Assembly: GCA_026645575.1 (NCBI GenBank)
Contig: JAPKMW010000028.1
Span: forward strand, 1-64,000
Source: Caldilineaceae bacterium
GTDB lineage: Bacteria; Chloroflexota; Anaerolineae; Caldilineales; Caldilineaceae
DNA length: 64,000 nt
Direction: 5' to 3'
In this document: in pieces, positions 25,539 to 35,269 of the stretch
How the letters are laid out: each line of letters begins with the position of its first letter
Numbering within the stretch: the stretch's first letter is position 1
The notes under the pieces: model-generated
The model's database searches: none
Told to the model about the DNA's origin: nothing
The model's input: the letters and a program-made list of their open reading frames with translations, nothing else
Position numbers and translations under genes: made by a program

Positions 25539-26417
25539 TTACTTGTCTTCTACGCAGGGGTTCGTTAACTTACCAATGCCATCGATCTCGACGCTGACCA
25601 CATCGCCGTGCTTGAGGAAGATCGGCGGTTTTTTGCCCATGCCGACGCCTGGGGGCGTGCCGGTGATGATGACATCGCCGGGCAGCAGGGTGAAGGCGCG
25701 GCTGAGGTAGGAGACCAGGTGCGGGATTTTGAAGAGCAGTTCGCTAGTGTTGGAATCCTGCATGGTCTCGCCGTTAACAAGGGTGCGCAGTTTCAGATTG
25801 TGCGGATCGGCAATCTCATCCTTGGTGACGATGCAAGGGCCGAGTGGGCAGAAGGTGTCCATGGACTTGCCACGAATCCATTGGTCGCCCCGTTCGCTTT
25901 GTAGGTCGCGGGCGCTGACATCATTGCAGACGGTGTAACCAACCACGTAATCAAAGACGCTCTCTTCGCTGATCCGGTAGGCGCGCTTGCCGATGACCAC
26001 GGCCAATTCCACTTCCCAGTCCACCTTGGCGGTTTCGTTCGGGTCCCAGTGAATCGTATCGCCGTCACCGATGATCGAGGAGGTGTACTTGGTAAACATG
26101 ATCGGAATCTTAGGCGTCTGGGCGTTGCTCTCGCGAATGTGATCCAGGTAGTTGAGACCAATGGCGATCACCTTGTTGGGGTTGGTAATGGGGGCCATGA
26201 GTTTGACATCGCCGAGGGCAATGCCACTCTCTTTGGCGGCCTTCTTGGTTGCCACGCGACGGGCGATTCTAAGACCCTCTTCGCCCAGTTCCAGGAAGGC
26301 GCGCATATCATTGGGCAGCGCGCCGCCGGAAACTTCGGCCAGGTTGACGACTCGGTTGTCCACAATCGCCCCCAGTTGGGCGCTGCTGGCGCGTGGTTTG
26401 TAGGTTACGAGTTTCAT
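25539..26417 (-). CDS. Fumarylacetoacetate hydrolase (FAH) family protein
   Basis: A 292-residue FAH-superfamily enzyme. The metal-binding acids are in DWEVELAVVIGKRAYR (E-x-E...), with VVGYTVCNDVSARDLQ and GKSMDTFCPLGPCIV following, and TGTPPGVGMGKKPP near the C-terminus. Members hydrolyse or decarboxylate beta-diketo or acylpyruvate acids, including 2,4-diketo-3-deoxy sugar acids from fucose or pentose oxidation. That role would fit the aldo/keto reductase at 22482. Strong CAGGAG before the ATG at 26417. Confidence 0.92.
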   Translation of the reverse strand: MKLVTYKPRASSAQLGAIVDNRVVNLAEVSGGALPNDMRAFLELGEEGLRIARRVATKKAAKESGIALGDVKLMAPITNPNKVIAIGLNYLDHIRESNAQTPKIPIMFTKYTSSIIGDGDTIHWDPNETAKVDWEVELAVVIGKRAYRISEESVFDYVVGYTVCNDVSARDLQSERGDQWIRGKSMDTFCPLGPCIVTKDEIADPHNLKLRTLVNGETMQDSNTSELLFKIPHLVSYLSRAFTLLPGDVIITGTPPGVGMGKKPPIFLKHGDVVSVEIDGIGKLTNPCVEDK

Positions 26418-26575
26418 GGTTACTCCTGCGTTTCTGTTGATTTAGATTGTTTTTTATGATGATTCAGCCAAACAACTACCACGAATTGGGGACGAACGAA
26501 TTGGTCATCAAGCACAATTACCGTTTTGTCAACCAAGTGGTGATCGGTCAGCCGGCTCCATTTTACGCGAGTTTT

Positions 26576-26651
26576 GTCCCGTAGGGACAGGTGAGTTTAG
26601 GGGTGAAAAAATGCTTACCCTTGTCCCTAAACTCACGCGTCCCTACGGGAC
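26576..26651. repeat. Inverted repeat, GTCCCGTAGGGAC word
   Basis: Arms 26576-26602 and 26625-26651 pair over 27 bases with about two mismatches and a 22-base A-rich loop. Each arm opens with GTCCCGTAGGGAC, itself a palindrome. It occupies the 336-base gap upstream of the FAH gene, in which I see no gene. Confidence 0.78.
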
Positions 26652-26753
26652 GGTTTACCTATCACGACTCATTTGATAAAACACCAATTTCGTTTCTCCC
26701 CCAATTCGTTGTAGTTATACGAGCGACTAAACAGTTACATTTTGATTGAGTAA

Positions 26754-27023
26754 CTAGTGAATCAAGGCTTGTAAATAGACGATTTCTTCCTTTAGTTCAG
26801 TGTTGCGTTGTTGCAAGTGCTGATTTGCTTGTCCGTAGGCTTCTCTTGCCCTTTGTTCTGCCTGCATTTGAGCAATCACACCGGCCAAATAGCGCTCCTC
26901 ATCGGCACCAATGACAGTGAACAACTCAGCTAACTCCGCTTTCTTATTGGCGCTCAATGTCCCAGCTAACTCTTTTTGACGCAGTTCATTGAAACGAAGT
27001 TGTACTTCTTCCGTCCACTTCAT
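26754..27023 (-). CDS. Small coiled-coil hypothetical protein
   Basis: An 89-residue, almost entirely helical protein starting MKWTEEVQLRFNELRQKELA and ending in a heptad-like Gln/Glu/Leu stretch (QHLQQRNTELKEEIVYLQAL). There is no signal or membrane segment. AGAGGTAC precedes the ATG at 27023, close behind the CocE gene stop. Unknown function; it might be an antitoxin-like or structural partner. Confidence 0.6.
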   Translation of the reverse strand: MKWTEEVQLRFNELRQKELAGTLSANKKAELAELFTVIGADEERYLAGVIAQMQAEQRAREAYGQANQHLQQRNTELKEEIVYLQALIH

Positions 27024-27036
27024 CTTGTACCTCTAT

Positions 27037-28710
27037 TTATGTCAGATGCCGAATCACCGGCAACACCAAGTGCGATGGGTACGCCCTTTCATGATAAACG
27101 GTTTGCTGGGCAGAACGCAACTCGCTTTCTTGTCCAAAGAGACCGCCGGTATTGAGGTTGCGGTCAAAGCGGGGGAAGTTGGAAGAGGAGACTTCCAGAC
27201 GAATACGATGGCCTTTGCGGAAGACATTGCCAGTGACACCGACATGAATTTCGTATTGGTAGATTTGGTTGGGCGTCAGCAGCGTTGGCGTCGTCAGGCT
27301 CTCCCGGTAACGGGCGCGGAGGATGCCGTCGCAGAGATTTTTGGCATAGCCGCTCGGCGCAACATCGACCAGCTTCGCCGTCCAATCGGTGTCGAGACTG
27401 TCGGTGGCGGCGTAGAGGATCAGCTTGATTGGGCCGGTGACTTCCAAATCCCCGGTCAGCGGTTCGCTGGTGTAACAGAGTACATCGCTGCGCATCTCGA
27501 CCGCACGTTGGTCATATGGCCCCCAGGGCGAAATCTGGGGCGCACAGCAGTTGTTGCCGCCATTAGTCTGCACAGGATAAAGCGGGTCATAGACAAACCT
27601 GTCGGCTGGTTCAGCGTTGGGGGCTGCCGGGGCGAGAACACCATCGCCACGCAGGGTGTTGGCATGACCACCGCTGTGGAGATGCCACTGTTGCCATTCA
27701 GTGCGCGCCAGTGGCCACTCATACTCATCGCGCCACTCGTTGATGCCCATGATAAAGAGGCGCAACGGCGCTTCATCGAGAATGCCGGTGTGGATGCCCT
27801 TGAGCCACTGCTCCAGCCAACGAAATTCGAGCGCATCCAGGTCTTGCATGGAATGGAAGCCAAAGTCAATGTCGCCTGTTTTCGGCGAAATACTTAGACC
27901 ATGCACCCACGGCCCGACAATCAATTTACTCTGGCGCGCTGCCGGTGAACCGCCCTGCTGGCGCAAGCCATTGAAACAGGCAAAGGAGCCTTCGATAAAA
28001 ATATCATACCAGCCGCCCATGTTGAAGGCTGGCGCCGTAATTTTGCCCCACTGCGCTTCAACATCTATCGCCGCCCAGTAGTCATCATAGGTCGGGTGGG
28101 CAAAGAAATCTTGCCAGAAGGGCAACGCGCGACCGGCAGCCTGATCCAGATCCTTAAGCGGCAAGGTGTAGAAAAGTTCCGTCCAGTCGTGGTAAGCAAT
28201 CGATTGACCGGTATGCTCACTCGTCGATGTCCCCCAAGTGGCGCAGAGATTGAGTTGGAAAGCGCCGCCGGGACGTAGCAGTTTGAAAAAGTTAGGCCCG
28301 ATTACGCGTGGCGTCATCGCGGTTAAATAGTGGCTGCCATAGGGTGCGCTCTGCCATTGGACATGGCCCAGATAAGAGCCGCCAGAGGTGGCAATTTTGC
28401 CGTTGCTCCACGGCTGGCGCCCGATCCATTCCTGGGTGTCGTAGCCGTCTGCACCTTCGCCTTGTAGTGGATAATAATCACCGCCGGAGTCCCAACGGCC
28501 ACGGGTATCTTGCAAGACACAGACATAGCCATTGTTGGCCAAGGCGCGCGCCCGCATCACCGCCGGGTCACTATTGTTGCTATAGGGGGTGCGGACTAGC
28601 ACGGTGGGAAAGGGGCCGTGCGCTTTGGGCAGGTAAATATCGGCGGACAGATGGACACCATCGCGCATGGGGACTTGGACGCCCAGACGCATCTCAACAG
28701 CATAGGGCAT
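27037..28710 (-). CDS. CocE/NonD family hydrolase (X-Pro dipeptidyl-peptidase-like)
   Basis: A 557-residue serine hydrolase. The catalytic domain shows MRDGVHLSADIYLP near residue 15, VLQDTRGRWDSGG, and the nucleophile elbow SGGSYLGHVQW near residue 110. The second half, from about 340, is the jelly-roll domain typical of CocE/X-Pro peptidases (LTGDLEVTGPIKLILYA, DWTAKLVDVAPSGYAKNLCDG). No signal peptide. Likely substrates are acyl esters or N-acyl compounds (related proteins include cocaine esterase and glutaryl-7-ACA acylase). The small coiled-coil gene follows 13 bases after the stop. Confidence 0.9.
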   Translation of the reverse strand: MPYAVEMRLGVQVPMRDGVHLSADIYLPKAHGPFPTVLVRTPYSNNSDPAVMRARALANNGYVCVLQDTRGRWDSGGDYYPLQGEGADGYDTQEWIGRQPWSNGKIATSGGSYLGHVQWQSAPYGSHYLTAMTPRVIGPNFFKLLRPGGAFQLNLCATWGTSTSEHTGQSIAYHDWTELFYTLPLKDLDQAAGRALPFWQDFFAHPTYDDYWAAIDVEAQWGKITAPAFNMGGWYDIFIEGSFACFNGLRQQGGSPAARQSKLIVGPWVHGLSISPKTGDIDFGFHSMQDLDALEFRWLEQWLKGIHTGILDEAPLRLFIMGINEWRDEYEWPLARTEWQQWHLHSGGHANTLRGDGVLAPAAPNAEPADRFVYDPLYPVQTNGGNNCCAPQISPWGPYDQRAVEMRSDVLCYTSEPLTGDLEVTGPIKLILYAATDSLDTDWTAKLVDVAPSGYAKNLCDGILRARYRESLTTPTLLTPNQIYQYEIHVGVTGNVFRKGHRIRLEVSSSNFPRFDRNLNTGGLFGQESELRSAQQTVYHERAYPSHLVLPVIRHLT

Positions 28711-28751
28711 GACAACAACTCCTGTTAGACTGGTTCTAAACGCACTCTGTT

Positions 28752-30188
28752 TTAAGCATAGCCGCGCGGATCAGTATCAAACGGCGTCACATCACTGCTC
28801 TGCACCAGCCAGGTGAGCAGTTGCGCTTCCAGCTTGCGTTGGATATCCGCCACCGCGGCGCTGCCATAGAGATTGTACAACGCTTGCGGGTCGCTGGCAA
28901 GGTCGTACAATTCACATTGCCCGGTTGGGCGGTAGACCAGACGGTGCGTTCCGGTGCGCATGGCGATCATCCGGCCAACGCTGTCGGGATAATCTTGCTG
29001 TTGTTGACCTTTGGGATAGTAGATATTGTTGGCAGTACGGGCAAAGAGATCCCGATCCGGGCGACCTTCAAAGCAGTGGGCTTCATGACGCGCATAGCCG
29101 CCCTCGGTGAAGGCCACCCGCTTGGGATCACCGGCCGCGCCTGCCAGTTGCTGGCTGTAGCTGCGAGCAAAATGGGTGTGTTGCGCCGGGAGACCGGCTT
29201 GTTCCAACGTCGTCGCCATCAAATCAAAAAGTTCGACCGGCTCGTTCACAACATGCCCGGCTTTACCACCCGGTGTGCGCACAATCAGCGGCACGCGCGT
29301 AATCACCTCCTCACCGGCGCTCGGCCACTTTTCAACCAGACCGTAGTCACCGGCATAGTCGCCATGATCCGAGGTGAAGGTCACGGTGGTGTTGTCGGCC
29401 AGTCCACTATCTTCCAGCGCGTTGAGCAGTTGGCCCAACAAATGATCGATAAAGCCGGTCATGCCCAGGTAGACGGCCTGGATTTTGCGCAACAGTTTCT
29501 CCTGTTCCATTGCCGATAGCTGGTCAAGCCGCCGGTAACGACGGATGAGCGCGTGGAAATCAGGCCGGTCGGCCAAATCGGGGGGGCGCAGCGGCGGCAG
29601 ATCAGCGGGGTCGATCAGGTCATGCCAGGGCTGCGGTGCTGAATAGGGACAGTGCGGAAAGGTCAGGGGTAAGAAGATACAGAACGGCTCCTGCGGTTTG
29701 GTCTTGAGAAAGTTGATGGCGGCGTGGACGTTGGCATAGTCACCGTGATCCTCCAGCACATCGGTATAGGGATCAAAGAGAAAACTGTAGTAACGCGGGT
29801 CGTCAAAAGCGTATGGGTTCTGACCAAACTTGCCCTTGCCGTGGGAGCGCGCCTCGGTTACGCTGTCGGCAAAGCTGGCGGTGGACAGGAGATCATTTTT
29901 GCCGTACATCAAGACTGTGTAGCCCGCCTGCTTGAGGTACTTGAGCAGATTTGGCTCATGGGGGCGCAAAAGGTGCCACAAGGTGCGATGACCGCGCACA
30001 TGGGGATAGAGGCCGGTCATCATGCTGCAACGGGACGGCGTGCAGACCGAATGCTGGACATGACATTGATCAAAGCGCGTTCCTTGGGCTGCCAATGCGT
30101 CAATATTGGGCGTCGGCGCCAGGGGATGGCCGTAGCAGCCCACACTCTCGGCGCGCAATTCGTCCGGTTGGAAGATGATGAAATTCAT
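28752..30188 (-). CDS. Sulfatase (formylglycine-dependent)
   Basis: A 478-residue type I sulfatase. The maturation motif CTPSR (near residue 49, C-x-P-x-R) provides the cysteine to become formylglycine. The N-terminal metal site is PDELRAESVGCYG, and TFTSDHGDYAGDYGLVEKWP carries the later Asp/His ligands. No signal peptide is seen, so it should act in the cytosol on choline sulfate or a sulfated sugar that has been imported. No formylglycine-generating enzyme gene is in the window. It follows the CocE-type hydrolase in the same direction (41-base gap). Confidence 0.92.
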   Translation of the reverse strand: MNFIIFQPDELRAESVGCYGHPLAPTPNIDALAAQGTRFDQCHVQHSVCTPSRCSMMTGLYPHVRGHRTLWHLLRPHEPNLLKYLKQAGYTVLMYGKNDLLSTASFADSVTEARSHGKGKFGQNPYAFDDPRYYSFLFDPYTDVLEDHGDYANVHAAINFLKTKPQEPFCIFLPLTFPHCPYSAPQPWHDLIDPADLPPLRPPDLADRPDFHALIRRYRRLDQLSAMEQEKLLRKIQAVYLGMTGFIDHLLGQLLNALEDSGLADNTTVTFTSDHGDYAGDYGLVEKWPSAGEEVITRVPLIVRTPGGKAGHVVNEPVELFDLMATTLEQAGLPAQHTHFARSYSQQLAGAAGDPKRVAFTEGGYARHEAHCFEGRPDRDLFARTANNIYYPKGQQQQDYPDSVGRMIAMRTGTHRLVYRPTGQCELYDLASDPQALYNLYGSAAVADIQRKLEAQLLTWLVQSSDVTPFDTDPRGYA

Positions 30189-30351
30189 GCTACTGTTTTC
30201 CTTCTGTGGTTAGGAGCGGTTATTTCAGGTAGTATACAAGTTCTGGGGCAAATTCACAATGTAGGCGAAACGCAACGCATGGGGCGCAACCCGCATTCCA
30301 GGCGATCAGAAAAGAACATCGGACTTACAAACACCGTTTCGCAGCGATAGA

Positions 30352-30423
30352 CCAGACCTCCGGGAAGGGGGTAAAAATGGTTTGCATGACAAGTCAGCCT
30401 TTACCCCCTTCCCGGAGGTCTGG
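30352..30423. repeat. Perfect 24-bp inverted repeat
   Basis: Arms 30352-30375 and 30400-30423 are perfect complements (CCAGACCTCCGGGAAGGGGG core) with a 24-base loop. It lies in the 320-base gap upstream of the sulfatase and just beyond the ABC-transporter terminator. No gene is seen in this gap. Confidence 0.85.
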
Positions 30424-30450
30424 CTGGCTTCTGCCTAAGTTCTGGAAATA

Positions 30451-30489
30451 AAAAAGTGGCTTGCGTAATGTATACGCAAGCCACTTTTT
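30451..30489. terminator. Intrinsic terminator of the ABC exporter operon
   Basis: A perfect 17-base stem pairs 30451-30467 with 30473-30489 (A5-GTGGCTTGCGTA) around a 5-base loop, flanked by A and T runs on either side, so it can work in both directions. It stands 20 bases after the minus-strand permease stop. Confidence 0.9.
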
Positions 30490-30508
30490 CTACCGATGAA
30501 GGAACAAC

Positions 30509-32953
30509 TTACTCATACGCCAGCACCTCGCGCACGGTCAACCGCGACGCATTCCACGCCGGCAGAAAGCTGGCGACTGCGGCCAGACAGGCGACGATGA
30601 AGAACCAGGTAATAACGCCTGTGGAAGAGAAGGTATAAGGCAAGTCGGCGTTGAACAACACTTGCCCGACGCCGGTGCTGATGACGGCGCCAATGGGGTA
30701 AGCCAACGCTGCGCCGATCAGCCAACTGATAAAGCCGATGATCACCCCTTCGACAATCACAATGCGTTGAATCGCGCCGTCGGTGGCGCCGATGGCGCGC
30801 ATGACGCCGATCTCACGCGTACGTTCAAGGACGTTGGTGCTCATGGTGCCCATCAAGCCCAGCGCGCCAACGGTGGCGATCAAAACGCCCATGGCCGAGA
30901 GCAGATAGACAATCACATCAAAGATGCCGCCGGAGATCTGGCGAATGCGGTTGATAGTAAAGAGCGATTCGACATTGAACCCCTGTGCATCAAGTTCGGC
31001 CTCCAGCCGGGTGACTACGTCATCAGGGGTGGCATCACCCATATGGGTGACTTTGACCTGCACGCTATCGCTGCGCATGACTTGCCCGGCGTAGCGCGAG
31101 ACATACTCATAGTTGGCATAGGCCGGAATAAAGTTGGGCGGGCCACTCAACACCTGCACCACGCCGACGACTAGCCAAGGCGTTTCACGCCCGTTGCGTT
31201 CCATGATGATCGTCTTGCCGACTTCAATGTCGCTGTCGGTCGCCAGCAGTTGGGTACTGACGACAATGGCGTTCTCGTCTTCAGGCCGCAGCCAACGGCC
31301 AGCGGCCAAGGTCGGCTGCACCATGGTGCTCTCCGCCGGCAGGCCAATGACCGTGATCGGGTTGCTTTCCGTGCCGTCATCCCGTTGGCGCGTCGCTAGT
31401 GTGGTGATCCAGCTCTCCACTTCGGCCACGCCCGGCACGCTGTAGATGGTCGATTCAATGCGCGGCACGCGGTATGGTTCGTTAAAGCGAATTTGAATGT
31501 CATATTGGCTGTAGGCCAACCCCGCTTCGATCAAGCTGCTGAGCGAGGCGCGCACACTGCCGATGGTCATAAAGATCATGCCGCCAAGCACAAGCATCAA
31601 CAGCGTCAGCACCAAACGGGCGCGCCGGCGAAAGGTATTGCGCAATGAGAGTTGTAGCGGACGGGACAGCCCCCGAATCCGGCTTAGGATCCGGTCAAAG
31701 ACACCGATCTTACGCACGCCCGATCCCACATCGGCAATCGCCTCGCGCACGGTGACCGCCGCCCCGCGCAGTACAGGCACCAACGCCGCCACCACAGGCA
31801 CCAGTAGACCCACCCCCACTTGCAAGAGCAATACCGACGGCGGCAGTGACCAACGGGGAAAGTCGATGTTGATAAAGTTGCCGGCAAATTGCAGCACGGC
31901 GCCCGTCACAAACATCGTAAGCGGGATCGCCAGCAGCAGCGCCAGCACGCTGTAGACCAACACCGCGCCTAGATACATACCAATGACTTGCGGGCGTAAC
32001 GCACCAACCGTCTTCATAATGCCAATTTGGCGCGTCTGTTGGGCAACCAAGGCAGAGATGGTATTGACCACCAAAAAGCCACTCAGAAAGAGCGCCAACA
32101 ACCCTAATGGCGTCAATAAGAGCGAGACCGAATCAAAGATGTTTTGGAAGAGCAGTTCGCCCGGCTCCGGCACAAAAAGGCGTTGTACCGTAGCGCCCCC
32201 CCGCTCCATTTTGTCACTGACCAGCGTAGCAATGCTGGAAATATATTCTTCATCAAGCATCTGTTCCGGCGTACCATTGACCCGGATCAGCAGTTGGTTA
32301 TAGATGCGCGTCCCCCCCAGTCGCTCAAAGGTGTCAAAATCGACATAACCAGTGGCGCTGCCTGTAAAGGCGGCCGGAAAGCCACTGGGGTCATAGACGG
32401 CGCCGGTGACCACAACGTCACGAATCTTGCTATCGGGCGTTTTCAGCCGCAGGCTTTGGTCAACTTGCAGACCAGCCGGTAAAGCCTCGCTGGCATCCAA
32501 AGAAGCGCGTTCGAGGACGATCTCATCTTCACCCGGCCAGCGAGTGCGTTCGGCGCCAAAGGCAGGATGCCCCTTGACGGCGTAGACAGGGGTGAGAAGA
32601 TTGACCTGATTCTTGGTAAAATCATCAATCGGCGTAATGTTCATCGACTCCCAGCGGCCCGGCGCTACTTCCACCTCAACGCTTAAGCCGGCGCGACCTT
32701 CGGCGGCGGCCACTTCCGGCATCCGGCGCACCACCTCCAATGCCTCATCGTCAAAGTCGCTGACAAAGAGGGTGGCTTGGGCGGCGGCGCTGGCATCATA
32801 GGCGGCCTGCATCTCCTGCAAAATCGAGGTGCGCAGATGTTGCACCGTACCAACGGCAAAGACGCCAACGGCAATCGAAACGATCACCAGGATGGTGCGG
32901 GTGCGATTGGCGGTGAGATCGCGTAAGACTTTACGCCAACGCGGGTCAAGCAT
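30509..32953 (-). CDS. ABC transporter permease with two FtsX domains (MacB-type exporter)
   Basis: An 814-residue membrane protein. After an N-terminal helix ([18 protein letters not shown]) comes a large extracytoplasmic MacB-like domain, then FtsX region 1 (three helices around 270-410), another long extracytoplasmic domain and FtsX region 2 near the C-terminus ([36 protein letters not shown]). This double-FtsX layout is common in Gram-positive-like and Chloroflexi exporters of lipoproteins, peptides or antibiotics. Its start overlaps the ATPase stop by eight bases, so both are made together. Confidence 0.92.
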   Translation of the reverse strand: MLDPRWRKVLRDLTANRTRTILVIVSIAVGVFAVGTVQHLRTSILQEMQAAYDASAAAQATLFVSDFDDEALEVVRRMPEVAAAEGRAGLSVEVEVAPGRWESMNITPIDDFTKNQVNLLTPVYAVKGHPAFGAERTRWPGEDEIVLERASLDASEALPAGLQVDQSLRLKTPDSKIRDVVVTGAVYDPSGFPAAFTGSATGYVDFDTFERLGGTRIYNQLLIRVNGTPEQMLDEEYISSIATLVSDKMERGGATVQRLFVPEPGELLFQNIFDSVSLLLTPLGLLALFLSGFLVVNTISALVAQQTRQIGIMKTVGALRPQVIGMYLGAVLVYSVLALLLAIPLTMFVTGAVLQFAGNFINIDFPRWSLPPSVLLLQVGVGLLVPVVAALVPVLRGAAVTVREAIADVGSGVRKIGVFDRILSRIRGLSRPLQLSLRNTFRRRARLVLTLLMLVLGGMIFMTIGSVRASLSSLIEAGLAYSQYDIQIRFNEPYRVPRIESTIYSVPGVAEVESWITTLATRQRDDGTESNPITVIGLPAESTMVQPTLAAGRWLRPEDENAIVVSTQLLATDSDIEVGKTIIMERNGRETPWLVVGVVQVLSGPPNFIPAYANYEYVSRYAGQVMRSDSVQVKVTHMGDATPDDVVTRLEAELDAQGFNVESLFTINRIRQISGGIFDVIVYLLSAMGVLIATVGALGLMGTMSTNVLERTREIGVMRAIGATDGAIQRIVIVEGVIIGFISWLIGAALAYPIGAVISTGVGQVLFNADLPYTFSSTGVITWFFIVACLAAVASFLPAWNASRLTVREVLAYE

Positions 32954-33809
32954 AGACCGGCTCCAAACGGGGAGCTAAGACCGGTGCGGACGCCGGTTGG
33001 GGCATGGGGGCGCTGGGCTGCACCTCTTTATGCCCTTCTTTATGTACAGCCGCCTCATTGGCGCTGAGACGATCATCCACAATGGCGCCGTCAGCAATGG
33101 TGACGGTGCGGGTGACGCGGTGGGCCAGGTCGTCATCGTGCGTTACCATCAGAATGGTTTTGCCGCTATCGACGAGGCGGGTAAAGAGGCTAAAGACGGC
33201 GTCAGCCGTTTTGGAATCGAGATTGCCGGTCGGCTCGTCGGCAACAATAATGGGCGGATCATTGGCGAGCGCACGCGCAATGGCGGCTCGCTGTTGCTGA
33301 CCGCCGGAAATGGCCGTGGGCAATTTGTGCATCTGTGCAGTCATTTCGACCTGTTCTAACAGGTGAATGGCGCGTTCATGGCGTTCACGGCGAGTGTAAA
33401 GATGACAAAAGTCCATGGGCAGCATGACATTTTCCAGCACGGTGAGCGTGGGCAGCAGTTGGAAGAACTGAAAGACCACACCCACGGTGCGTCCACGCCA
33501 ACTGGCGATCTGATTTTCGCGCAGCGTATGCACCGGCACGCCATTGATCCAGACCTCGCCGCGTGTTGGGCGGTCGATGCCGGTGATCATGTTGGTTAGC
33601 GTCGATTTGCCGCTGCCCGATTTACCCACCACGGCAATAAATTCACCCGGATTTACCTGGAGGTTGACGCCCCGTAACGCCGTAAATTCGCCGGCGGCAG
33701 TGGCAAAAGTTTTTACCACCTGGCGTACCTCAATCAAATGCTGACTGAGTGATGAAGCTGTTGTTGCCGGTTGCTTCTCCTCGGTTTTCCGCCAAAGACG
33801 AGTAAACAT
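32946..33809 (-). CDS. ABC transporter ATP-binding protein (LolD/MacB-type)
   Basis: A 287-residue ATPase. Walker [10 protein letters not shown] near residue 62, Q-loop [17 protein letters not shown], signature SGGQQQR, Walker [14 protein letters not shown] and switch His in [11 protein letters not shown]. The [17 protein letters not shown] form is that of the LolD/MacB class, partner of FtsX permeases. N- and C-terminal extensions (about 25 and 40 residues, Ala/Pro-rich) are longer than usual. A G-rich ribosome site (GGGGGGTGATAATTC) precedes the ATG at 33809. Confidence 0.95.
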   Translation of the reverse strand: MFTRLWRKTEEKQPATTASSLSQHLIEVRQVVKTFATAAGEFTALRGVNLQVNPGEFIAVVGKSGSGKSTLTNMITGIDRPTRGEVWINGVPVHTLRENQIASWRGRTVGVVFQFFQLLPTLTVLENVMLPMDFCHLYTRRERHERAIHLLEQVEMTAQMHKLPTAISGGQQQRAAIARALANDPPIIVADEPTGNLDSKTADAVFSLFTRLVDSGKTILMVTHDDDLAHRVTRTVTIADGAIVDDRLSANEAAVHKEGHKEVQPSAPMPQPASAPVLAPRLEPVYA

Positions 33810-33838
33810 GAATTATCACCCCCCACCTGCTAGAAAAT

Positions 33839-33879
33839 CATGTACAAACATATTTCAAATAGTGAACAAAACATGTACA
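33839..33879. promoter_or_regulatory. Possible operator: two CATGTACA words 33 bp apart
   Basis: CATGTACA occurs at 33839-33846 and again at 33872-33879, three helical turns apart, 30-70 bases upstream of the ABC ATPase start. TGTACA is palindromic, so this could be a paired regulator site. No regulator gene is adjacent; weak evidence. Confidence 0.35.
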
Positions 33880-34048
33880 GAAACACTATAGCTTGTAAAT
33901 CAGCCTTTGGTTGTCATACTGGTTACAATTGGCAGTTGCGCACTGGATCAGAAAATGCAGCGGCCCATCAAGGCCCACAGCCGGTACTACTACTAAGCCA
34001 ATGGCTGGTAAATTAGCACAAACGGAAGGTGTAATGAAGGAGATTAAG

Positions 34049-34097
34049 CGCTTGAGAGCCTACGGCTTCGTTCACGACTACATATCTCTCAAGCGCG
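34049..34097. terminator. Stem-loop after the Nudix gene
   Basis: GCGCTTGAGAG at 34049-34059 pairs perfectly with 34087-34097, loop 27 bases with an inner imperfect pairing. It starts 11 bases after the minus-strand Nudix stop and may end that transcript. Otherwise the roughly 300-base gap to the ABC operon appears empty. Confidence 0.55.
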
Positions 34098-34107
34098 CAA
34101 GCAGATG

Positions 34108-34611
34108 TTACATCGGTGTTGTCAACAGCACGACGGCCTGTTGTACTACTGCCTTTTCGCCGTCAAAGGTCATGGTGCGGAGGGCGTCGTCAATGGTGAA
34201 CCAACCGACGGCATCAACTTCGTAGCTGCTGTCGGTCAGTTCGCCACCAATCATGCGTAGGAGATAAAAATCGACCAGTTTGTGAACTAACTCCGGCACC
34301 TCTTTTTGGTAGGTGTCCCAATACCAGTAATCGATGGTTTGCAAAAAGGCATCTTGGACAGTCAGAATCCCTGTCTCTTCAGCCACTTCACGCACGGCGG
34401 TTTCTAAGGAAGATTCGCCTGTTTCGCGTGAACCCTTGGGCAGTTGCCAGCGTTGGCCGCCATGCGTGGCAATGAGGGCGATCTGAATCTCATCGGTGGC
34501 TGGCGCACGCCGATAGGCCACGCCACCCGCAGAGTAATCTTGCCGGCTGCGTCGCCAGGTGCGTTTGATTTCCTGATTGATCACTGGTAAAGGACTACGT
34601 TCGTTAGTCAC
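34108..34611 (-). CDS. Nudix hydrolase
   Basis: A Nudix pyrophosphohydrolase of about 167 residues if started at GTG 34611. The Nudix box is complete: GSRETGESSLETAVREVAEETGI (G-x5-E-x7-REVAEETG). WQLPKGS before it and the SYEVDAVGWFTIDDAL segment after it are usual. It cleaves a nucleoside diphosphate linked to another moiety; the substrate is unclear. The start is uncertain: no good ribosome site is visible, and a longer open frame runs back through the hairpin repeat at 34645-34703 into the neighbour gene, which I take as accidental. Confidence 0.85.
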   Translation of the reverse strand: MTNERSPLPVINQEIKRTWRRSRQDYSAGGVAYRRAPATDEIQIALIATHGGQRWQLPKGSRETGESSLETAVREVAEETGILTVQDAFLQTIDYWYWDTYQKEVPELVHKLVDFYLLRMIGGELTDSSYEVDAVGWFTIDDALRTMTFDGEKAVVQQAVVLLTTPM

Positions 34612-34644
34612 AAAATTCGATTCGTGTTGCGTGATTCGTGTTGT

Positions 34645-34703
34645 GTGCTGCGTGTTGCGTGATTCGTGACTGGTAATTTCACAAATCACGCAACACGCAG
34701 CAC
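34645..34703. repeat. Hairpin repeat of the GTGATTCGTG word family
   Basis: Arms 34645-34664 and 34684-34703 pair perfectly over 20 bases (GTGCTGCGTGTTGCGTGATT). The left side is preceded by degenerate tandem copies of TTGCGTGATTCGTG (34622-34668). It fills the gap between the kinase-linked gene and the Nudix gene. A similar hairpin lies at 44198-44263. Confidence 0.85.
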
Positions 34704-34720
34704 GCATATTGATGATTATG

Positions 34721-35248
34721 TTATGACTGCTTATGCTGTTGCCAATGCTGGTTTGTCGGCGTGCCTTGGAGTGGCCCATCGGCAATGGTCATGGCCAGCG
34801 CCAGAGCCACGCGTTCCCAATTATTGGGTGGATGGGCCACCAATTGTGTCGGCAAAAAGGCAGGTGTGACAAATGATAATGCACTTGCCAATTCTCGCAA
34901 ATTCCAGGTTGTGCGCGCACGCGCAATCACTACGTATGTTTCCATCCACTTATCTAACAAGACCAGCCAGCCGGCCAGATCGGGGCCGATGCCCACTTGC
35001 GATAGGGGCTGCGGCTCATACGCATCGTCAAACCAAAAGACAAGCTGACCAGCGGCATTCAAGTAAACTCGTTTCGGCGCTAGCGGCGCCGGCGAGTAGC
35101 CCAGTTCACCCCAAGCTCGAAAACTGGCATGCAATTCACTGATCAACGGCGGCAGCAATAGCCCCAAATAATGTTTCAGGGGCCGAAACCCCGCCGGCGT
35201 CGCTGCCTGATGCTGTAAGCGCTGTTGCGCAATGGTATAGTATGCCAC
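34721..35248 (-). CDS. Hypothetical protein downstream of the Ser/Thr kinase
   Basis: A 175-residue soluble protein starting at GTG 35248, 21 bases after the kinase stop, in the same direction. It has hydrophobic helices (YLGLLLPPLISELHASFRAW), a beta-like VYLNAAGQLVFWFDD segment, and GWLVLLDKWMETYVVIARARTTWNL. No known domain is recognised. The pairing suggests it works with the kinase or is its substrate or regulator. The C-terminus is rich in Gln/His. Confidence 0.6.
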   Translation of the reverse strand: MAYYTIAQQRLQHQAATPAGFRPLKHYLGLLLPPLISELHASFRAWGELGYSPAPLAPKRVYLNAAGQLVFWFDDAYEPQPLSQVGIGPDLAGWLVLLDKWMETYVVIARARTTWNLRELASALSFVTPAFLPTQLVAHPPNNWERVALALAMTIADGPLQGTPTNQHWQQHKQS

Positions 35249-35269
35249 ACTCTGATCCGGTTTATCTCT

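Noticed and set aside
34612..34785. N-terminal extension of the Nudix protein
   Set aside because: The extension translates the GTGATTCGTG hairpin repeat and the tail of the neighbouring gene; unlikely to be real protein.
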